Numbered from the stretch's first letter, positions 36,063 to 46,206 are shown. The stretch: 64,000 nt of DNA from Pseudohongiella sp. (GCA_030651695.1 JAUSCD010000008.1:1-64000); one strand, 5' to 3'. The notes: generated by a model not told the origin, from the letters alone. Translations and numbers: made by a program.

Positions 36063-36488
36063 ATGAGCAGTCTTTTTACGCGCATCCGTCAGGGCGAATT
36101 GCCCGGGCACATTGTCTGGGACGATGGCCGTTGTTTTGCGATGCTGACTATCAAACCCATACGGGAAGGCCATCTTCTGGTAATTCCTTACGAAGAGATC
36201 GACCACTGGTATGACATGGACAAGGAACTGAACGCCCATGTTTTTGAAGTGGCACGACTGATTTCGCAAACCCAGCGCTCACTGTTCCCCTGCGAAAAAG
36301 TGGGCATGATGATTGCCGGACTGGAAGTACGTCACACACATCTGCATCTGATTCCGGTTACCGCAATTGCCGATCTGAATTTTGCGCTGGCTGAAGACAG
36401 AGACGACACGTTGCAAGCTCAGACTGCAAACCGCATCCGCCAGGCACTGCGCACCGCAGGTCATGCCGGCGTGCCTGCCGATCGTTGA
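36063..36488 (+). CDS. HIT family nucleotide hydrolase
   Basis: 141 residues from the ATG at 36063 (AGGAG 10 bases upstream; an earlier in-frame start at 36021 is unlikely). HTHLHLIP is the histidine-triad motif with phi-H-phi-H-phi-phi spacing, and SLFTRIRQGELPGHIVWDD is the typical N-terminus. It is expected to hydrolyse AMP-linked nucleotides such as AMP-lysine or Ap4A. It is followed 39 bases later by cmoA. Confidence 0.93.
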   Translation: MSSLFTRIRQGELPGHIVWDDGRCFAMLTIKPIREGHLLVIPYEEIDHWYDMDKELNAHVFEVARLISQTQRSLFPCEKVGMMIAGLEVRHTHLHLIPVTAIADLNFALAEDRDDTLQAQTANRIRQALRTAGHAGVPADR

Positions 36489-36527
36489 TAGCGTCCCCTA
36501 TTCACTGACAAATCGTCCGGATCTTTG

Positions 36528-37277
36528 ATGAACAAAGACAAACCCTCATCAACACCTCGCGACAACATCTTTGCCTCACCGCAATCGCGTGCCGATTTTG
36601 TATTTGATGACAAAGTCGCCTCCGTGTTCAGCGACATGATCAATCGGTCAGTGCCGGGTTATGCCACAATTCTTTCAATGATCGGTGTGCTGGCAGCACG
36701 TTACTGTAACCCAGGCTCGCGAATTTATGACCTTGGCTGTTCACTGGGTGGCGCCAGCCTTGCAATGGCCCACCAGATTGAACACCGGGATTATGAGTTG
36801 CTGGCCATCGACAACTCACCGGCGATGACCGCTCGCCTGCAGGCTCTTTTAAAGACACCTCAATCTGCCGATCTGCCGATTAGTGTTATCTGTGACGATG
36901 TTTGCGACATTGATATCAGTAATGCTTCAGTGGTGGTTCTGAATTTCACGCTGCAGTTTATTGCACCGGAAAAACGTGACGCTCTGATCGGGACCATAGC
37001 TGATGGACTGCAGCCTGGCGGCATTCTGATTCTTTCGGAAAAAATCCGTTTTCCTGCCGAGCCCTTAAATGAACTCTTTATTGATTTGTACCATGAGTTC
37101 AAACAAGCCCAGGGTTATTCGGCGCTCGAAGTTGCGCAAAAGCGTGCAGCGCTGGAAAACGTGTTAATTCCCGAAACCATCGAGGCACACAAACAGCGCC
37201 TGCAACATGCAGGTTTTAGCAGCTGCGACGTCTGGTTCCAGTGTTTCAATTTCTGCTCCATGGTTGCGGTACGATGA
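36528..37277 (+). CDS. cmoA: Carboxy-SAM synthase CmoA
   Basis: 249 residues. CmoA converts SAM and prephenate to carboxy-SAM for cmo5U34 tRNA modification. DNIFASPQSRADFVFDDKVASVF is the family N-terminus; IYDLGCSLGGASLAM is the SAM site; VVVLNFTLQFIAPEKRDAL follows. The ATG at 36528 is preferred to the adjacent TTG. Its stop overlaps the cmoB start (ATGA), giving coupled expression. Confidence 0.96.
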   Translation: MNKDKPSSTPRDNIFASPQSRADFVFDDKVASVFSDMINRSVPGYATILSMIGVLAARYCNPGSRIYDLGCSLGGASLAMAHQIEHRDYELLAIDNSPAMTARLQALLKTPQSADLPISVICDDVCDIDISNASVVVLNFTLQFIAPEKRDALIGTIADGLQPGGILILSEKIRFPAEPLNELFIDLYHEFKQAQGYSALEVAQKRAALENVLIPETIEAHKQRLQHAGFSSCDVWFQCFNFCSMVAVR

Positions 37278-38245
37278 GAGACAAGGATGCACATCTGCGG
37301 CTGCGGGCACTGCTGCGCGGAACCGCTATGGAAAACATGGCCGACTATGCCAGCGAAACCTACCTCTACTCGCGCAAGCACGGTTTGACTGATCGCTGGC
37401 TCGGGATGTTTGATGCGCTGCCCGACGTCAGCGCCAGTAGTATCGATTTAAAAACACAGGTGCGCATCGGGCAGCGCAGCGACTGCACGCCAGAGCAGTT
37501 CGCCACCATCGACGCAGCAGCGCGTACCCAGATCCCCTGGCGCAAAGGCCCATGGTCGCTCTTCGGAGTGGAGATCGACAGCGAATGGCGTTCTGAGATG
37601 AAATGGGACAGGCTGCTACCTCATATCGCACCGTTAAACGGCCGCCGCGTGCTTGACGTGGGTTGCGGTAATGCTTACCACTGCTACCGCGCACTGGGCG
37701 AAGGCGCTCGTTATGTAATTGGTGTAGACCCACACCCCGCTTATTTTTTCCAGTATCGTCTGATCCAGCACTTTCTGCGTGAGTACCCGGCGTTTGTAAT
37801 TCCCGTGACTCTGGATGAATTTCCGGTCTCGGTCGCACAGTTTGACACGGTATTTTCCATGGGCGTGCTTTATCATCGCAAATCTCCTCTGGATCATCTG
37901 TTCCAGTTGCTGGGGTGCCTGCGACCGGGCGGGCAACTGGTTCTGGAAACACTGGTGGTCGATGGACCTGAAGGTTATACGTTGACACCGCCCGACAGAT
38001 ATTGTCGTATGAACAATGTGTGGTTCCTGCCCTCTGTAGCCACAACCGAATCATGGCTGCGGCGCTGCGGATTTCTCAATGTGCGAACTGTTGATGTGAA
38101 TGTCACCCGCGAAATTGAACAGCGCACCACTGAATGGATGCCATTCCAGTCACTGGTTGATGGACTGCACCCCGACGATCCATCACTTGCTATTGAAGGT
38201 CTGCCTGGCCCAAAACGTGCCATCATACTGGCAGACGCGCCCTGA
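37274..38245 (+). CDS. cmoB: tRNA U34 carboxymethyltransferase CmoB
   Basis: 323 residues, the same length as E. coli CmoB. It transfers the carboxymethyl group of carboxy-SAM to ho5U34. IPWRKGPWSLFGVEIDSEWRSEMKWDR, VLDVGCGNAYHCYRALGEGA, and FDTVFSMGVLYHRKSPLDHL are conserved blocks. The ATG at 37274 overlaps the cmoA stop; the frame extends upstream to 37241 inside cmoA but is not used. Confidence 0.97.
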   Translation: MRDKDAHLRLRALLRGTAMENMADYASETYLYSRKHGLTDRWLGMFDALPDVSASSIDLKTQVRIGQRSDCTPEQFATIDAAARTQIPWRKGPWSLFGVEIDSEWRSEMKWDRLLPHIAPLNGRRVLDVGCGNAYHCYRALGEGARYVIGVDPHPAYFFQYRLIQHFLREYPAFVIPVTLDEFPVSVAQFDTVFSMGVLYHRKSPLDHLFQLLGCLRPGGQLVLETLVVDGPEGYTLTPPDRYCRMNNVWFLPSVATTESWLRRCGFLNVRTVDVNVTREIEQRTTEWMPFQSLVDGLHPDDPSLAIEGLPGPKRAIILADAP

Positions 38246-38282
38246 ATAACTGTGCGGGTACCTGGCTATTCCGCACAGTTAT
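38246..38282. terminator. Perfect hairpin after cmoB
   Basis: ATAACTGTGCGG and its exact complement form a 12-bp stem around a 13-nt loop, directly after the cmoB stop. There is no T-run downstream, so it may be a weak terminator or a REP-type structure; a RAYT-like gene begins 141 bases on. Confidence 0.6.
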
Positions 38283-38371
38283 CGGTAGCGCACTGATTTT
38301 GAAGTTTGTATTGACCTCTCCCGCGATACTGGTTCACTATAGTTCCAGATCACTGGGGTCAACTGTAATTC

Positions 38372-38408
38372 ATAACAAAAAACCAATAACAAAAACGAAT
38401 AACAAAAA
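38372..38408 (+). repeat. A-rich tandem repeat before the RAYT-like gene
   Basis: Three copies of ATAACAAAAA start at 38372, 38386 and 38399, a period of 13-14 bases, ending 15 bases before the ATG. The stretch is far richer in A than its surroundings and covers the leader of the gene. Confidence 0.6.
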
Positions 38409-38423
38409 TAAGGAACTCAGTCT

Positions 38424-39395
38424 ATGGCAAGACCACTTCGCATAGAGTATCCGGACGCGTATTACCATGTCTCCAACACCGCACTGGAAGGTCAGAAGGT
38501 GTTTCCGTCGGCCAAGTATTACGAAGCCTTCCTGCAGGCTCTCGATGAAACCTGTGTCCGACTGAATGTGCAGGTTTATGCTTACTCCCTTCTTAAGGAT
38601 CAGTACCATCTGCTGGTCAAAACTCCCGAAGCCAACCTCAGCCGGTTCATGCGGCAGATTGACGGGCTTTATACGCAGTATTACCAGCGCCTGAAGAAGT
38701 CCGAAGGATCCCTGTTCCGTGGTCGTTACAAAGCTGTACTGGTACAGGCAGACAAATACCTGCTACCGCTGACTCGCTTTATCCATCTGGGTGTTCGCAA
38801 GCAGGATCTGGACGCCCATGCGTGGTCCAGTTACCCCAGCTACATCAATAAAGCCAAGGCGCCGGAGTGGCTGGTGCGCGATGAAGCACTGACACAACTG
38901 GACGGCCCGGCAGCCAGGCGTTTCCAGCGTTACGCCGATTATGTTGCTCAGGGCGTTGATGAGGAGATGTCTCACTTCTACGGCAAGAAGAATCTGTCTT
39001 CCATCATGGGTGATGAGAAGTTCCGGAAATTCGCCGCCGGCAAACGTTCGGCAACAGCAACCCGGGGTGTTTCGCGCGGAGCCCACGCCAAATGGCGACC
39101 AGCGTGCAAAGACATTGTTGCCGCGGTAGCCAAACAGTTCAAAGTCAGCGAGGACAGCATTTATCAGGCTGCGCGCGGACCAGGTTCCAAGAATGTCCCG
39201 CGCTGGGTTGCGATGTATCTTTGCCAGGAATTATCCGCGTCGACACTGCAAGCCATTGCCAAGCTGTTCAAGCTCAAGCGATATGGCACGGTTTCAACAA
39301 CGGTTGGCAAGCTGAAAAAGGAATTGGCAGCCGATGCCAAACTGGCGGCTTCAGTGCAGAAACTTGGCAAGAGCCTGAGCAAGCAGAAAGCCTGA
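38424..39395 (+). CDS. RAYT-like Y1 transposase-family protein with DnaA-like C-terminus, probably catalytically altered
   Basis: 323 residues. The N-terminus MARPLRIEYPDAYYHVSN, followed by LSRFMRQIDGLYTQYYQRL and GSLFRGRYKAVLV, identifies the REP-associated tyrosine transposase group (Y1_Tnp). The HUH motif, normally HYH in NHYHLL, reads QYH here (Gln60, Tyr61, His62), and the usual SRGN after YHV reads SNTA. A candidate nucleophile Tyr remains at 83-87. Residues about 215-323 form a Lys/Ala-rich helical domain like DnaA domain IV (VPRWVAMYLCQEL, ALQ-type helices). DNA binding is likely while strand cleavage is doubtful. The gene is flanked by hairpins. Confidence 0.88.
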   Translation: MARPLRIEYPDAYYHVSNTALEGQKVFPSAKYYEAFLQALDETCVRLNVQVYAYSLLKDQYHLLVKTPEANLSRFMRQIDGLYTQYYQRLKKSEGSLFRGRYKAVLVQADKYLLPLTRFIHLGVRKQDLDAHAWSSYPSYINKAKAPEWLVRDEALTQLDGPAARRFQRYADYVAQGVDEEMSHFYGKKNLSSIMGDEKFRKFAAGKRSATATRGVSRGAHAKWRPACKDIVAAVAKQFKVSEDSIYQAARGPGSKNVPRWVAMYLCQELSASTLQAIAKLFKLKRYGTVSTTVGKLKKELAADAKLAASVQKLGKSLSKQKA

Positions 39396-39440
39396 GTATT
39401 CAGGCGCCTGGACTGGCTTAAACTAAAAGCGGGACCAATA

Positions 39441-39481
39441 AAAACACCCGGCATGAAAAAGTCCATGTCGGGTGTTTTTTT
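39441..39481 (+). terminator. Strong hairpin terminator between the RAYT-like gene and rpmG
   Basis: AAAACACCCGGCATG pairs with CATGTCGGGTGTTTT (one G-T pair) around an 8-nt loop, ending in T7. Because of the A-run on the other side it can work in both directions, serving the plus-strand RAYT-like gene and the minus-strand rpmB-rpmG operon. Confidence 0.9.
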
Positions 39482-39538
39482 ATACGTATTCTGAAGCCAA
39501 TCAGTCAGCCGTGGATTGCCGATGGCAATCCGGCACCG

Positions 39539-39694
39539 TTACTTGATTTTGGCTTCTTTGTACATCACGTGCTTGCGAACAACGGGATCATACTTTTTGA
39601 TCTCCATTTTGTCCGGTGTAGTACGTTTGTTTTTGTCTGTTGTATAGAAGTGACCGGTGCCTGCTGAGGAAACCAGTTTGATTTTATCGCGCAT
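39539..39694 (-). CDS. rpmG: 50S ribosomal protein L33
   Basis: 51 residues, read directly from the minus strand: [17 protein letters not shown] at the start and [14 protein letters not shown] at the end, nearly the same as E. coli L33 without its first few residues. It lacks the Cys residues of zinc-binding L33 forms, so it is the zinc-independent type. It follows rpmB by 31 bases, the usual order. Confidence 0.97.
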   Translation of the reverse strand: MRDKIKLVSSAGTGHFYTTDKNKRTTPDKMEIKKYDPVVRKHVMYKEAKIK

Positions 39695-39725
39695 CGCTGC
39701 TTACCACCTGAATCCGGGTTATAGA

Positions 39726-39962
39726 TTAAATTTTTACGCCGCTGGCGCGGATATCTGACAACACGGCATCAATGCCGCGTTTGTCGATAGTGCGCATGCC
39801 TCGGGTAGACAGCTTCAGCGTAATAAAACGATTCTCTGACGCAACCCAGAAACGGTGTGTCTGGATGTTCGGCAGAAAACGACGACGGGTTTTATTGTTC
39901 GCGTGTGAAACGTTGTTACCTGACAGCGGCCGCTTGCCAGTTACCATACATACTTTTGACAT
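39726..39962 (-). CDS. rpmB: 50S ribosomal protein L28
   Basis: 78 residues, standard length. [29 protein letters not shown] is typical, and the protein has no Cys4 zinc ribbon (only one Cys), so it is the zinc-independent form. It is first in the rpmB-rpmG operon; its promoter must lie in 39963-40163, which holds no gene. Confidence 0.97.
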   Translation of the reverse strand: MSKVCMVTGKRPLSGNNVSHANNKTRRRFLPNIQTHRFWVASENRFITLKLSTRGMRTIDKRGIDAVLSDIRASGVKI

Positions 39963-40163
39963 GACCTAGCCTCGTTACCAAACCGTGCTCTGTTTAACAC
40001 GCGTCTGAAAAAACCCGTGCCTTGAAGAAAAATTCTTGATTAAAAGCCGGCCGCTACTTCTTGATTGACTGAAATAGGGGTCTGCCTGAAAAAGAGCTGC
40101 GTTTTATACCAAAACAGCAGACTGAAGGCAAACTATTTTCTTACAAACACCCAAGTTGTTTGT

Positions 40164-40838
40164 TCACAACAGGCCGCGCTCGGCAAAGGATACCACCTCT
40201 GCACGCCCTACCACGACATGGTCTAACACTCTGACATCTATAGTATTAAGCGCAGTTTTCAGGCGCTGTGTGATGGCAATATCGGCCTGACTGGGCTCTG
40301 CCAGTCCCGATGGGTGGTTGTGCGCAAAAATGACGGCGGCGGCGTTGTTATGCAGACAACGCTTTACCACCTCACGCGGATATACTGCAGCGCCGTCGAT
40401 TGTGCCCTGGAACAACTCTTCCATAGCCATCACCCTGTGCTGATTGTCCAGATAGAGGCAGGCGAACACCTCCCGGGGGTAGTCGCGCATACGCGCCCTG
40501 AGATAATCGCGGGTCAGATCCGAGTTGGTCAAGGCATCTGTTTCCGCCAGGCGCTCACTCATATATCGACGCGCCAGCTCAAGTACCGCCTGAAACTGCA
40601 CGTATTTACCCGGACCAAGACCATCATGGCGGCAGAAGTCCTCTAGCGATGCCCGCAGAATACTGGTCAGTGAACCAAAGTCCATCAGCATCCCGCGTGC
40701 CATGTCCAATGCGTTTTTTCCTGCGACACCCGTACGCAGAAACACCGCCAGCAATTCTGCATCCGACAACACAGCAGGACCGCGCTTCAGCAGTTTCTCC
40801 CGAGGCCGCTCATTCTCAGGCCAGTTTTTGATACTCAT
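40164..40838 (-). CDS. radC: RadC family JAB-domain protein
   Basis: 224 residues from the ATG at 40838, which has GGGAGGGG 5 bases upstream; the frame is open to 40859. The N-terminal helix-hairpin-helix part begins [27 protein letters not shown], and the C-terminal JAB/MPN metal site is [18 protein letters not shown]. Despite the name, a role in recombinational repair is not established. It diverges from coaBC, as in Pseudomonas. Confidence 0.95.
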   Translation of the reverse strand: MSIKNWPENERPREKLLKRGPAVLSDAELLAVFLRTGVAGKNALDMARGMLMDFGSLTSILRASLEDFCRHDGLGPGKYVQFQAVLELARRYMSERLAETDALTNSDLTRDYLRARMRDYPREVFACLYLDNQHRVMAMEELFQGTIDGAAVYPREVVKRCLHNNAAAVIFAHNHPSGLAEPSQADIAITQRLKTALNTIDVRVLDHVVVGRAEVVSFAERGLL

Positions 40839-40983
40839 CCGGTCCCCTCCCTGGAACACTATCCTTACCGGTTATAGCAGCTGCATCCCACAGCTGCCTT
40901 GCTGCTGAACCCCTCGCTTGCATAGAATGCACCCCAGACTTCTCAATCAAGGCTCTTGACCGCCTGCCAACCGGACCCGCCAC

Positions 40984-42249
40984 ATGTCATCCAACAGTCT
41001 TGCAACGCTTGCCAACAAACGCATTCTGCTAGGCATTACTGGCGGAATTGCAGCCTATAAATGCGCGGAACTGACACGATTATTGAGTAAAGCCGGCGCC
41101 GATGTGCGCGTGGTCATGACCAAAGCCGCTACTGAGTTTATTACCCCTCTGACCATGCAGGCTCTGTCTGGAAACCGGGTCCACCATGAATTGCTGGATG
41201 CCGATGCCGAGGCAGGCATGGGCCACATTGAGCTGGCACGCTGGCCTGATCTGATTCTGGTGGCACCGGCCAGCGCGGATTTTCTGGCCCGTATGGCCAA
41301 TGGCCACGCCACCGACCTGCTGAGTACGCTGCTGCTGGCAAGCAAGGCTCCGGTGGCTTTGGCGCCGGCCATGAATCAGGGAATGTGGCTGAACGCTGCG
41401 ACTCAGGACAATCTTTCAACACTGGCCCGACGCGGCTGTAAAATCTTTGGCCCGGCTGCTGGTGCACAGGCATGTGGGGACATTGGCCCCGGTCGGATGC
41501 TGGAGCCACAGGAGCTGGCTGAAGCCTGTGCTGGCATGTTTACGCCTGGCTTGCTCAGCGGACTGAGAATCATGATTACTGCCGGCCCCACGCGCGAGGC
41601 GATTGATCCGGTGCGTTACATCAGCAATCACAGCTCGGGCAAAATGGGTTATGCGTTGGCAACCGAAGCCGCTGACGCCGGGGCTCTGGTCACACTGATC
41701 AGCGGTCCGGTCAATCTGCCGGCGCCGGCAAGGGTAAATGTGATTCAGGTCATTACCGCCTTGGATATGCTGGAAGCCTGTATTGCCGGTATTGAGCAAA
41801 CTGATGTATTCATTGGCGTGGCAGCCGTGGCGGATTATAGGCCAGCGCAGATTGTGTCGCACAAGATCAAGAAAACTGCTGAGACCCTGCAGCTTAACCT
41901 TGTGCGCAATCCGGACATTATTGGTACGCTGGCGGCGCGCTTTCCCCGGCCACTGATGGTAGGTTTTGCAGCCGAGACCAATGACGTGCAGGCCTATGGA
42001 CAGGAGAAACTGATCCGCAAGAATCTGGACATGCTGTTTGCCAATGAAGCCACCAGTACCTTTGGCAGTGACTCTGTCAGCGCAACGGCGCTATGGCTTC
42101 AAACTGGCAGCGCAAAAAACAATGTACATGACAGCAATGCAACTCAAAGCAGCGCAACGTTGTCAAAGACTCTGGGCCCCGCAGGAAAAAATCTGGTGGC
42201 CCGGCAAATGCTCAGCCTGATACATGATCGCTGGCTGGCATCACGTTAA
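40984..42249 (+). CDS. coaBC: Bifunctional phosphopantothenoylcysteine decarboxylase / phosphopantothenate-cysteine ligase
   Basis: 421 residues, two domains. CoaC (about 1-190) is a flavoprotein with GITGGIAAYK, the active His near 78 (MGHIELARWPDL), and PAMNQGMW. CoaB (about 190-421) has ITAGPTREAIDPVRYISNHSSGKMGYALA and VGFAAETND. It catalyses steps two and three of CoA synthesis; coaD, step four, is also in this window. A poorly conserved stretch near the end (SAKNNVHDSNATQSS) appears to be an insertion. Confidence 0.96.
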   Translation: MSSNSLATLANKRILLGITGGIAAYKCAELTRLLSKAGADVRVVMTKAATEFITPLTMQALSGNRVHHELLDADAEAGMGHIELARWPDLILVAPASADFLARMANGHATDLLSTLLLASKAPVALAPAMNQGMWLNAATQDNLSTLARRGCKIFGPAAGAQACGDIGPGRMLEPQELAEACAGMFTPGLLSGLRIMITAGPTREAIDPVRYISNHSSGKMGYALATEAADAGALVTLISGPVNLPAPARVNVIQVITALDMLEACIAGIEQTDVFIGVAAVADYRPAQIVSHKIKKTAETLQLNLVRNPDIIGTLAARFPRPLMVGFAAETNDVQAYGQEKLIRKNLDMLFANEATSTFGSDSVSATALWLQTGSAKNNVHDSNATQSSATLSKTLGPAGKNLVARQMLSLIHDRWLASR

Positions 42250-42267
42250 ATTACAGGCCAGGAAGCC

Positions 42268-43743
42268 ATGAGTACTGCTGCATCACATATCAACCTGGCG
42301 AACGCCGTAGCAGCATCGCCCGAACTTCTGCCCGAGGCGATTTTCCGCGCCTATGACATCCGTGGTATCGCCGGTACCGAGCTGACCCCTCACGGGGTTC
42401 ATCTGATAGGACGTGCAATTGGTTCTCTGGCTTTAGCTCATGGACATCCCGGCATTCTTTTTGGCGCCGATGGGCGCCTGTCCAGCCCTGAGCTCAGCCT
42501 GGCATTAAAAGATGGCATCCTGAGCGAAGGCTGTGATGTTATCGACCTTGGCCTTGTGCCAACGCCCCTGCTCTATTTCGCAACACATACGACGGAAACC
42601 AGTTCGGGCGTCATGCTCACAGCCAGCCATAACCCTGCGGATTACAACGGCATCAAAATAGTCCGTCATCGTCACTGCCTGACACCGGAACAGATTCAGG
42701 GCATCCGGGAACAGGCGCTTTTTCTGGACTCTGAACAGACTGAACAGCAACGGGAAACCATCACGCCCGGGCGCGGAGTATTGCGCCAGCTGAACATCCT
42801 GCCAGCATATCTGGCCCGGGTCTGTGCCGATATCAACTTACGCCGTCGCCTGAAGGTCGTGGTTGACTGCGGCAACGCGGTGCCCGGACTGGTAGCCCCG
42901 GCCGTGCTGGAAGCCATTGGATGCGACGTCAGCCCGCTTTACTGCGATCTGGACGGCAGTTTTCCCAATCACCATCCAGACCCGACAGTGCACAAGAATC
43001 TGGCGCATCTGATCAACACGGTCAAATCACAAAACGCGGACCTGGGTATAGGTCTTGATGGCGACGGCGACCGTGTAGTCATGGTTACCAACGAAGGTCA
43101 TGTCATCGACACCGACCGCCTGCTAATGCTGTTTGTGCGCGACATCCTGCCTAAATACAAACAGCCGCGTGCGGTGTACGACGTCAAATGCAGCAATCTG
43201 TTGGCCGGAGAGATTTCAAGGTATGGCGGCCAGCCGGTAATGAGTCGCAGCGGCCACTCATTTATGAAACAGACCATGCAGGAAACCGGTGCCGTTGTTG
43301 GCGGAGAGTTCTCTGCTCATATTTTTATCAAAGACCGATGGTTTGGTTACGACGACGGAATTTATGTCGCCGCCCGGTTTCTGGAGATTCTGGCGAGCAG
43401 CGATCAGACTGCCGAGCAGATGCTACGCTCTCTGCCGCGCAGCATCGTAACCCCGGAGTTGCGTATTGAGGTCAGTGATGAACATAAATTCAAACTTATG
43501 GAGCGGCTGCTGAAGCTTGTCGATTTCCCTGCGGCAACAGTCAATTGTCTGGACGGCATACGCGCTGACTTCCGGGACGGCTGGGGGCTGATCAGGGCGT
43601 CTAACACCACCCCGGCGCTTTTACTGCGTTTTGAGGCTGACAACAGCCAGTCTCTGCTGGGGATTCAGGATGCTTTCCGCCGACTGCTACAAGAGGTTGA
43701 TCCACAACTGGACTTCTCTTTGCAGCCGGACTTTTCTTTGTAA
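42268..43743 (+). CDS. algC: Phosphomannomutase / phosphoglucomutase
   Basis: 491 residues, alpha-D-phosphohexomutase family. The phosphoserine loop is TASHNPADYNGIK near residue 118, the metal loop GLDGDGDRVVMV near 262, and the sugar-binding motif GEFSAHIF near 350. RASNTTPALLLRFEA is the C-terminal phosphate-binding loop. It supplies mannose-1-P or glucose-1-P for exopolysaccharide and LPS. It follows coaBC by 18 bases; in Pseudomonas a dut gene lies between the two and is absent here. The C-terminus carries a short repeat (LDFSLQPDFSL). Confidence 0.94.
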   Translation: MSTAASHINLANAVAASPELLPEAIFRAYDIRGIAGTELTPHGVHLIGRAIGSLALAHGHPGILFGADGRLSSPELSLALKDGILSEGCDVIDLGLVPTPLLYFATHTTETSSGVMLTASHNPADYNGIKIVRHRHCLTPEQIQGIREQALFLDSEQTEQQRETITPGRGVLRQLNILPAYLARVCADINLRRRLKVVVDCGNAVPGLVAPAVLEAIGCDVSPLYCDLDGSFPNHHPDPTVHKNLAHLINTVKSQNADLGIGLDGDGDRVVMVTNEGHVIDTDRLLMLFVRDILPKYKQPRAVYDVKCSNLLAGEISRYGGQPVMSRSGHSFMKQTMQETGAVVGGEFSAHIFIKDRWFGYDDGIYVAARFLEILASSDQTAEQMLRSLPRSIVTPELRIEVSDEHKFKLMERLLKLVDFPAATVNCLDGIRADFRDGWGLIRASNTTPALLLRFEADNSQSLLGIQDAFRRLLQEVDPQLDFSLQPDFSL

Positions 43744-43807
43744 GACCATCCCATCTGACAGCCGACCGTCACCTGCCAGCCTGAAACCCCTGGTTCTGCG
43801 GTTCTGA

Positions 43808-44793
<986 letters not shown>

Positions 44794-44794
<1 letters not shown>

Positions 44795-45510
44795 TGAACC
44801 AGGACGCAGTTATGCCAGAAGCTGTTGTGTCGGAATCCGGGGCGCAACAATCCGGGGCGCAACAAAAAGACGAGCACGAAAATACCCGTGCCAGCCGTTC
44901 CGATAAAAAAAGTTCGCGCAAGGAACACATTCTGCAGGCGCTGGCCCACATGTTGGAATCGGGCCCCGGTGAACGCATCACCACCGCAGCATTGGCACGT
45001 GAGGTAGGTGTTTCCGAAGCCGCTCTTTATCGACACTTCCCCAGTAAGGCGCGCATGTTTGAAGGACTCATCAAGTTCATCGAAGACACTCTTTTTGTGC
45101 GTATCAGTCGCATTCTGCAGGACGAACTCACAACGCTTGAGCGGTGCGAGAAAATTCTGACTTTGCTGCTCACCTTTGCCGAAAAGAATCCGGGCATGAC
45201 ACGCCTGATGACAGGTGATGCTCTGGCTGGGGAAACCGAGCGCCTGCGTCTTCGTATAGGCCAGATGTTTGATCGGCTTGAATCACAATTGAAGCAGGTT
45301 TTGCGTGAGGCGCCACTGCGCGAGAGCCTGAAGCCAACAATTTCTCCGGCTGTTCTGGCCGGCCTGCTGCTGGCCACTGCTGAGGGACGCCTGATGCAGT
45401 TTGTGCGCAGCGAATTCAAACGCCTGCCCACAGAAAACTGGGAAGAACAATGGTCTTACCTGGCGCAGAACCTGCTGGCGCCTTACGTAGAAACCTCTCC
45501 ATACGCCTGA
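44794..45510 (+). CDS. slmA: Nucleoid occlusion factor SlmA
   Basis: TetR-family DNA-binding protein that blocks FtsZ rings over the chromosome. 238 residues. The HTH is [32 protein letters not shown] (in two blocks), followed by [13 protein letters not shown], which is diagnostic of SlmA. The N-terminus is about 45 residues longer than in E. coli, Gln/Glu/Ser-rich and including a 15-bp tandem repeat. Co-translated with argB; its stop is part of a palindrome shared with pyrE. Confidence 0.93.
44836..44865 (+). repeat. 15-bp tandem duplication in slmA
   Basis: Two exact copies of TCCGGGGCGCAACAA in tandem and in frame, encoding SGAQQ twice in the disordered N-terminus. Confidence 0.9.
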
Positions 45511-45555
45511 AAATAATGGGGACGGAGGCGTACGCCTCCGTCCCCATTATTTTCA
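45508..45555. repeat. GGGGACGGAGG palindrome, copy 4, spanning two stop codons
   Basis: Perfect 48-bp palindrome with no loop. The arm TGAAAATAATGGGGACGGAG continues GCGT to the centre at 45531/45532. Its first three bases are the slmA TGA stop and its last three are the TGA stop of convergent pyrE, so it fills exactly the space between the genes. It probably serves as a bidirectional terminator hairpin. Confidence 0.92.
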
Positions 45556-46206
45556 TACCCCATACCGCTGCCGGTACTCGCGTATCGCGTGCAGATATTC
45601 TTTCAGATGCGGATCCTGCTGCATCTTCAGATAATCGATAATCTGCGTCATGTTAATCAGGCTGATCACCGGAATACGAAACTCTTTTTCAATTTCCTGA
45701 ATCGCTGACAAATCGCCCGTGCCACGCTCCTGCCTGTCCAATGCCACCATGATGCCTGCAGGCGATGCATAGGCTTTGCGCAGTAGTTGCATGACTTCCC
45801 GAATCGCAGTGCCCGCAGTGATGACGTCGTCCACTATCAGCACACGACCCTGCAGCGGCGCCCCAACAGTGATACCACCCTCGCCGTGATCCTTGGCCTC
45901 TTTGCGATTGAAGCAGTAAGGTTTGTTCAGCCCTTGCTCGGTCGCCAGAGCGGCAGCGGTCACCGATGCCAGTGGAATGCCTTTGTAGGCAGGCCCGAAC
46001 ACCAGATCAAACTCAAGCCCCGTAGCCTTGATGGCTGCAGCATAACTACTGCCAATAAAGGCCAGCGCTTCACCGGTGTTGAACAGTCCGGCATTAAAAA
46101 AATATGGGCTGACACGCCCTGATTTTAATGTGAACTCGCCAAAACACAGGATCTTATGCTGGATGCAGTATTCGATAAAGCGCACCTGGTGTGCATGCAG
46201 ACTCAT
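45553..46206 (-). CDS. pyrE: Orotate phosphoribosyltransferase
   Basis: Joins orotate to PRPP to make OMP in pyrimidine synthesis. 217 residues. [21 protein letters not shown] is the family N-terminal block, [11 protein letters not shown] and [15 protein letters not shown] follow, and [16 protein letters not shown] is the PRPP motif. Convergent with slmA and 33 bases downstream of rph, with which it forms an rph-pyrE operon. The crc gene found near here in Pseudomonas is not present. Confidence 0.96.
   Translation of the reverse strand: MSLHAHQVRFIEYCIQHKILCFGEFTLKSGRVSPYFFNAGLFNTGEALAFIGSSYAAAIKATGLEFDLVFGPAYKGIPLASVTAAALATEQGLNKPYCFNRKEAKDHGEGGITVGAPLQGRVLIVDDVITAGTAIREVMQLLRKAYASPAGIMVALDRQERGTGDLSAIQEIEKEFRIPVISLINMTQIIDYLKMQQDPHLKEYLHAIREYRQRYGV

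Noticed and set aside
33072-38377. 15-base identity CTGTAATTCATAACA at 33072-33086 and 38363-38377, upstream of the TRAP permease and the RAYT-like gene
   Set aside because: One exact 15-mer pair is expected by chance in 64 kb, and the flanks do not match.
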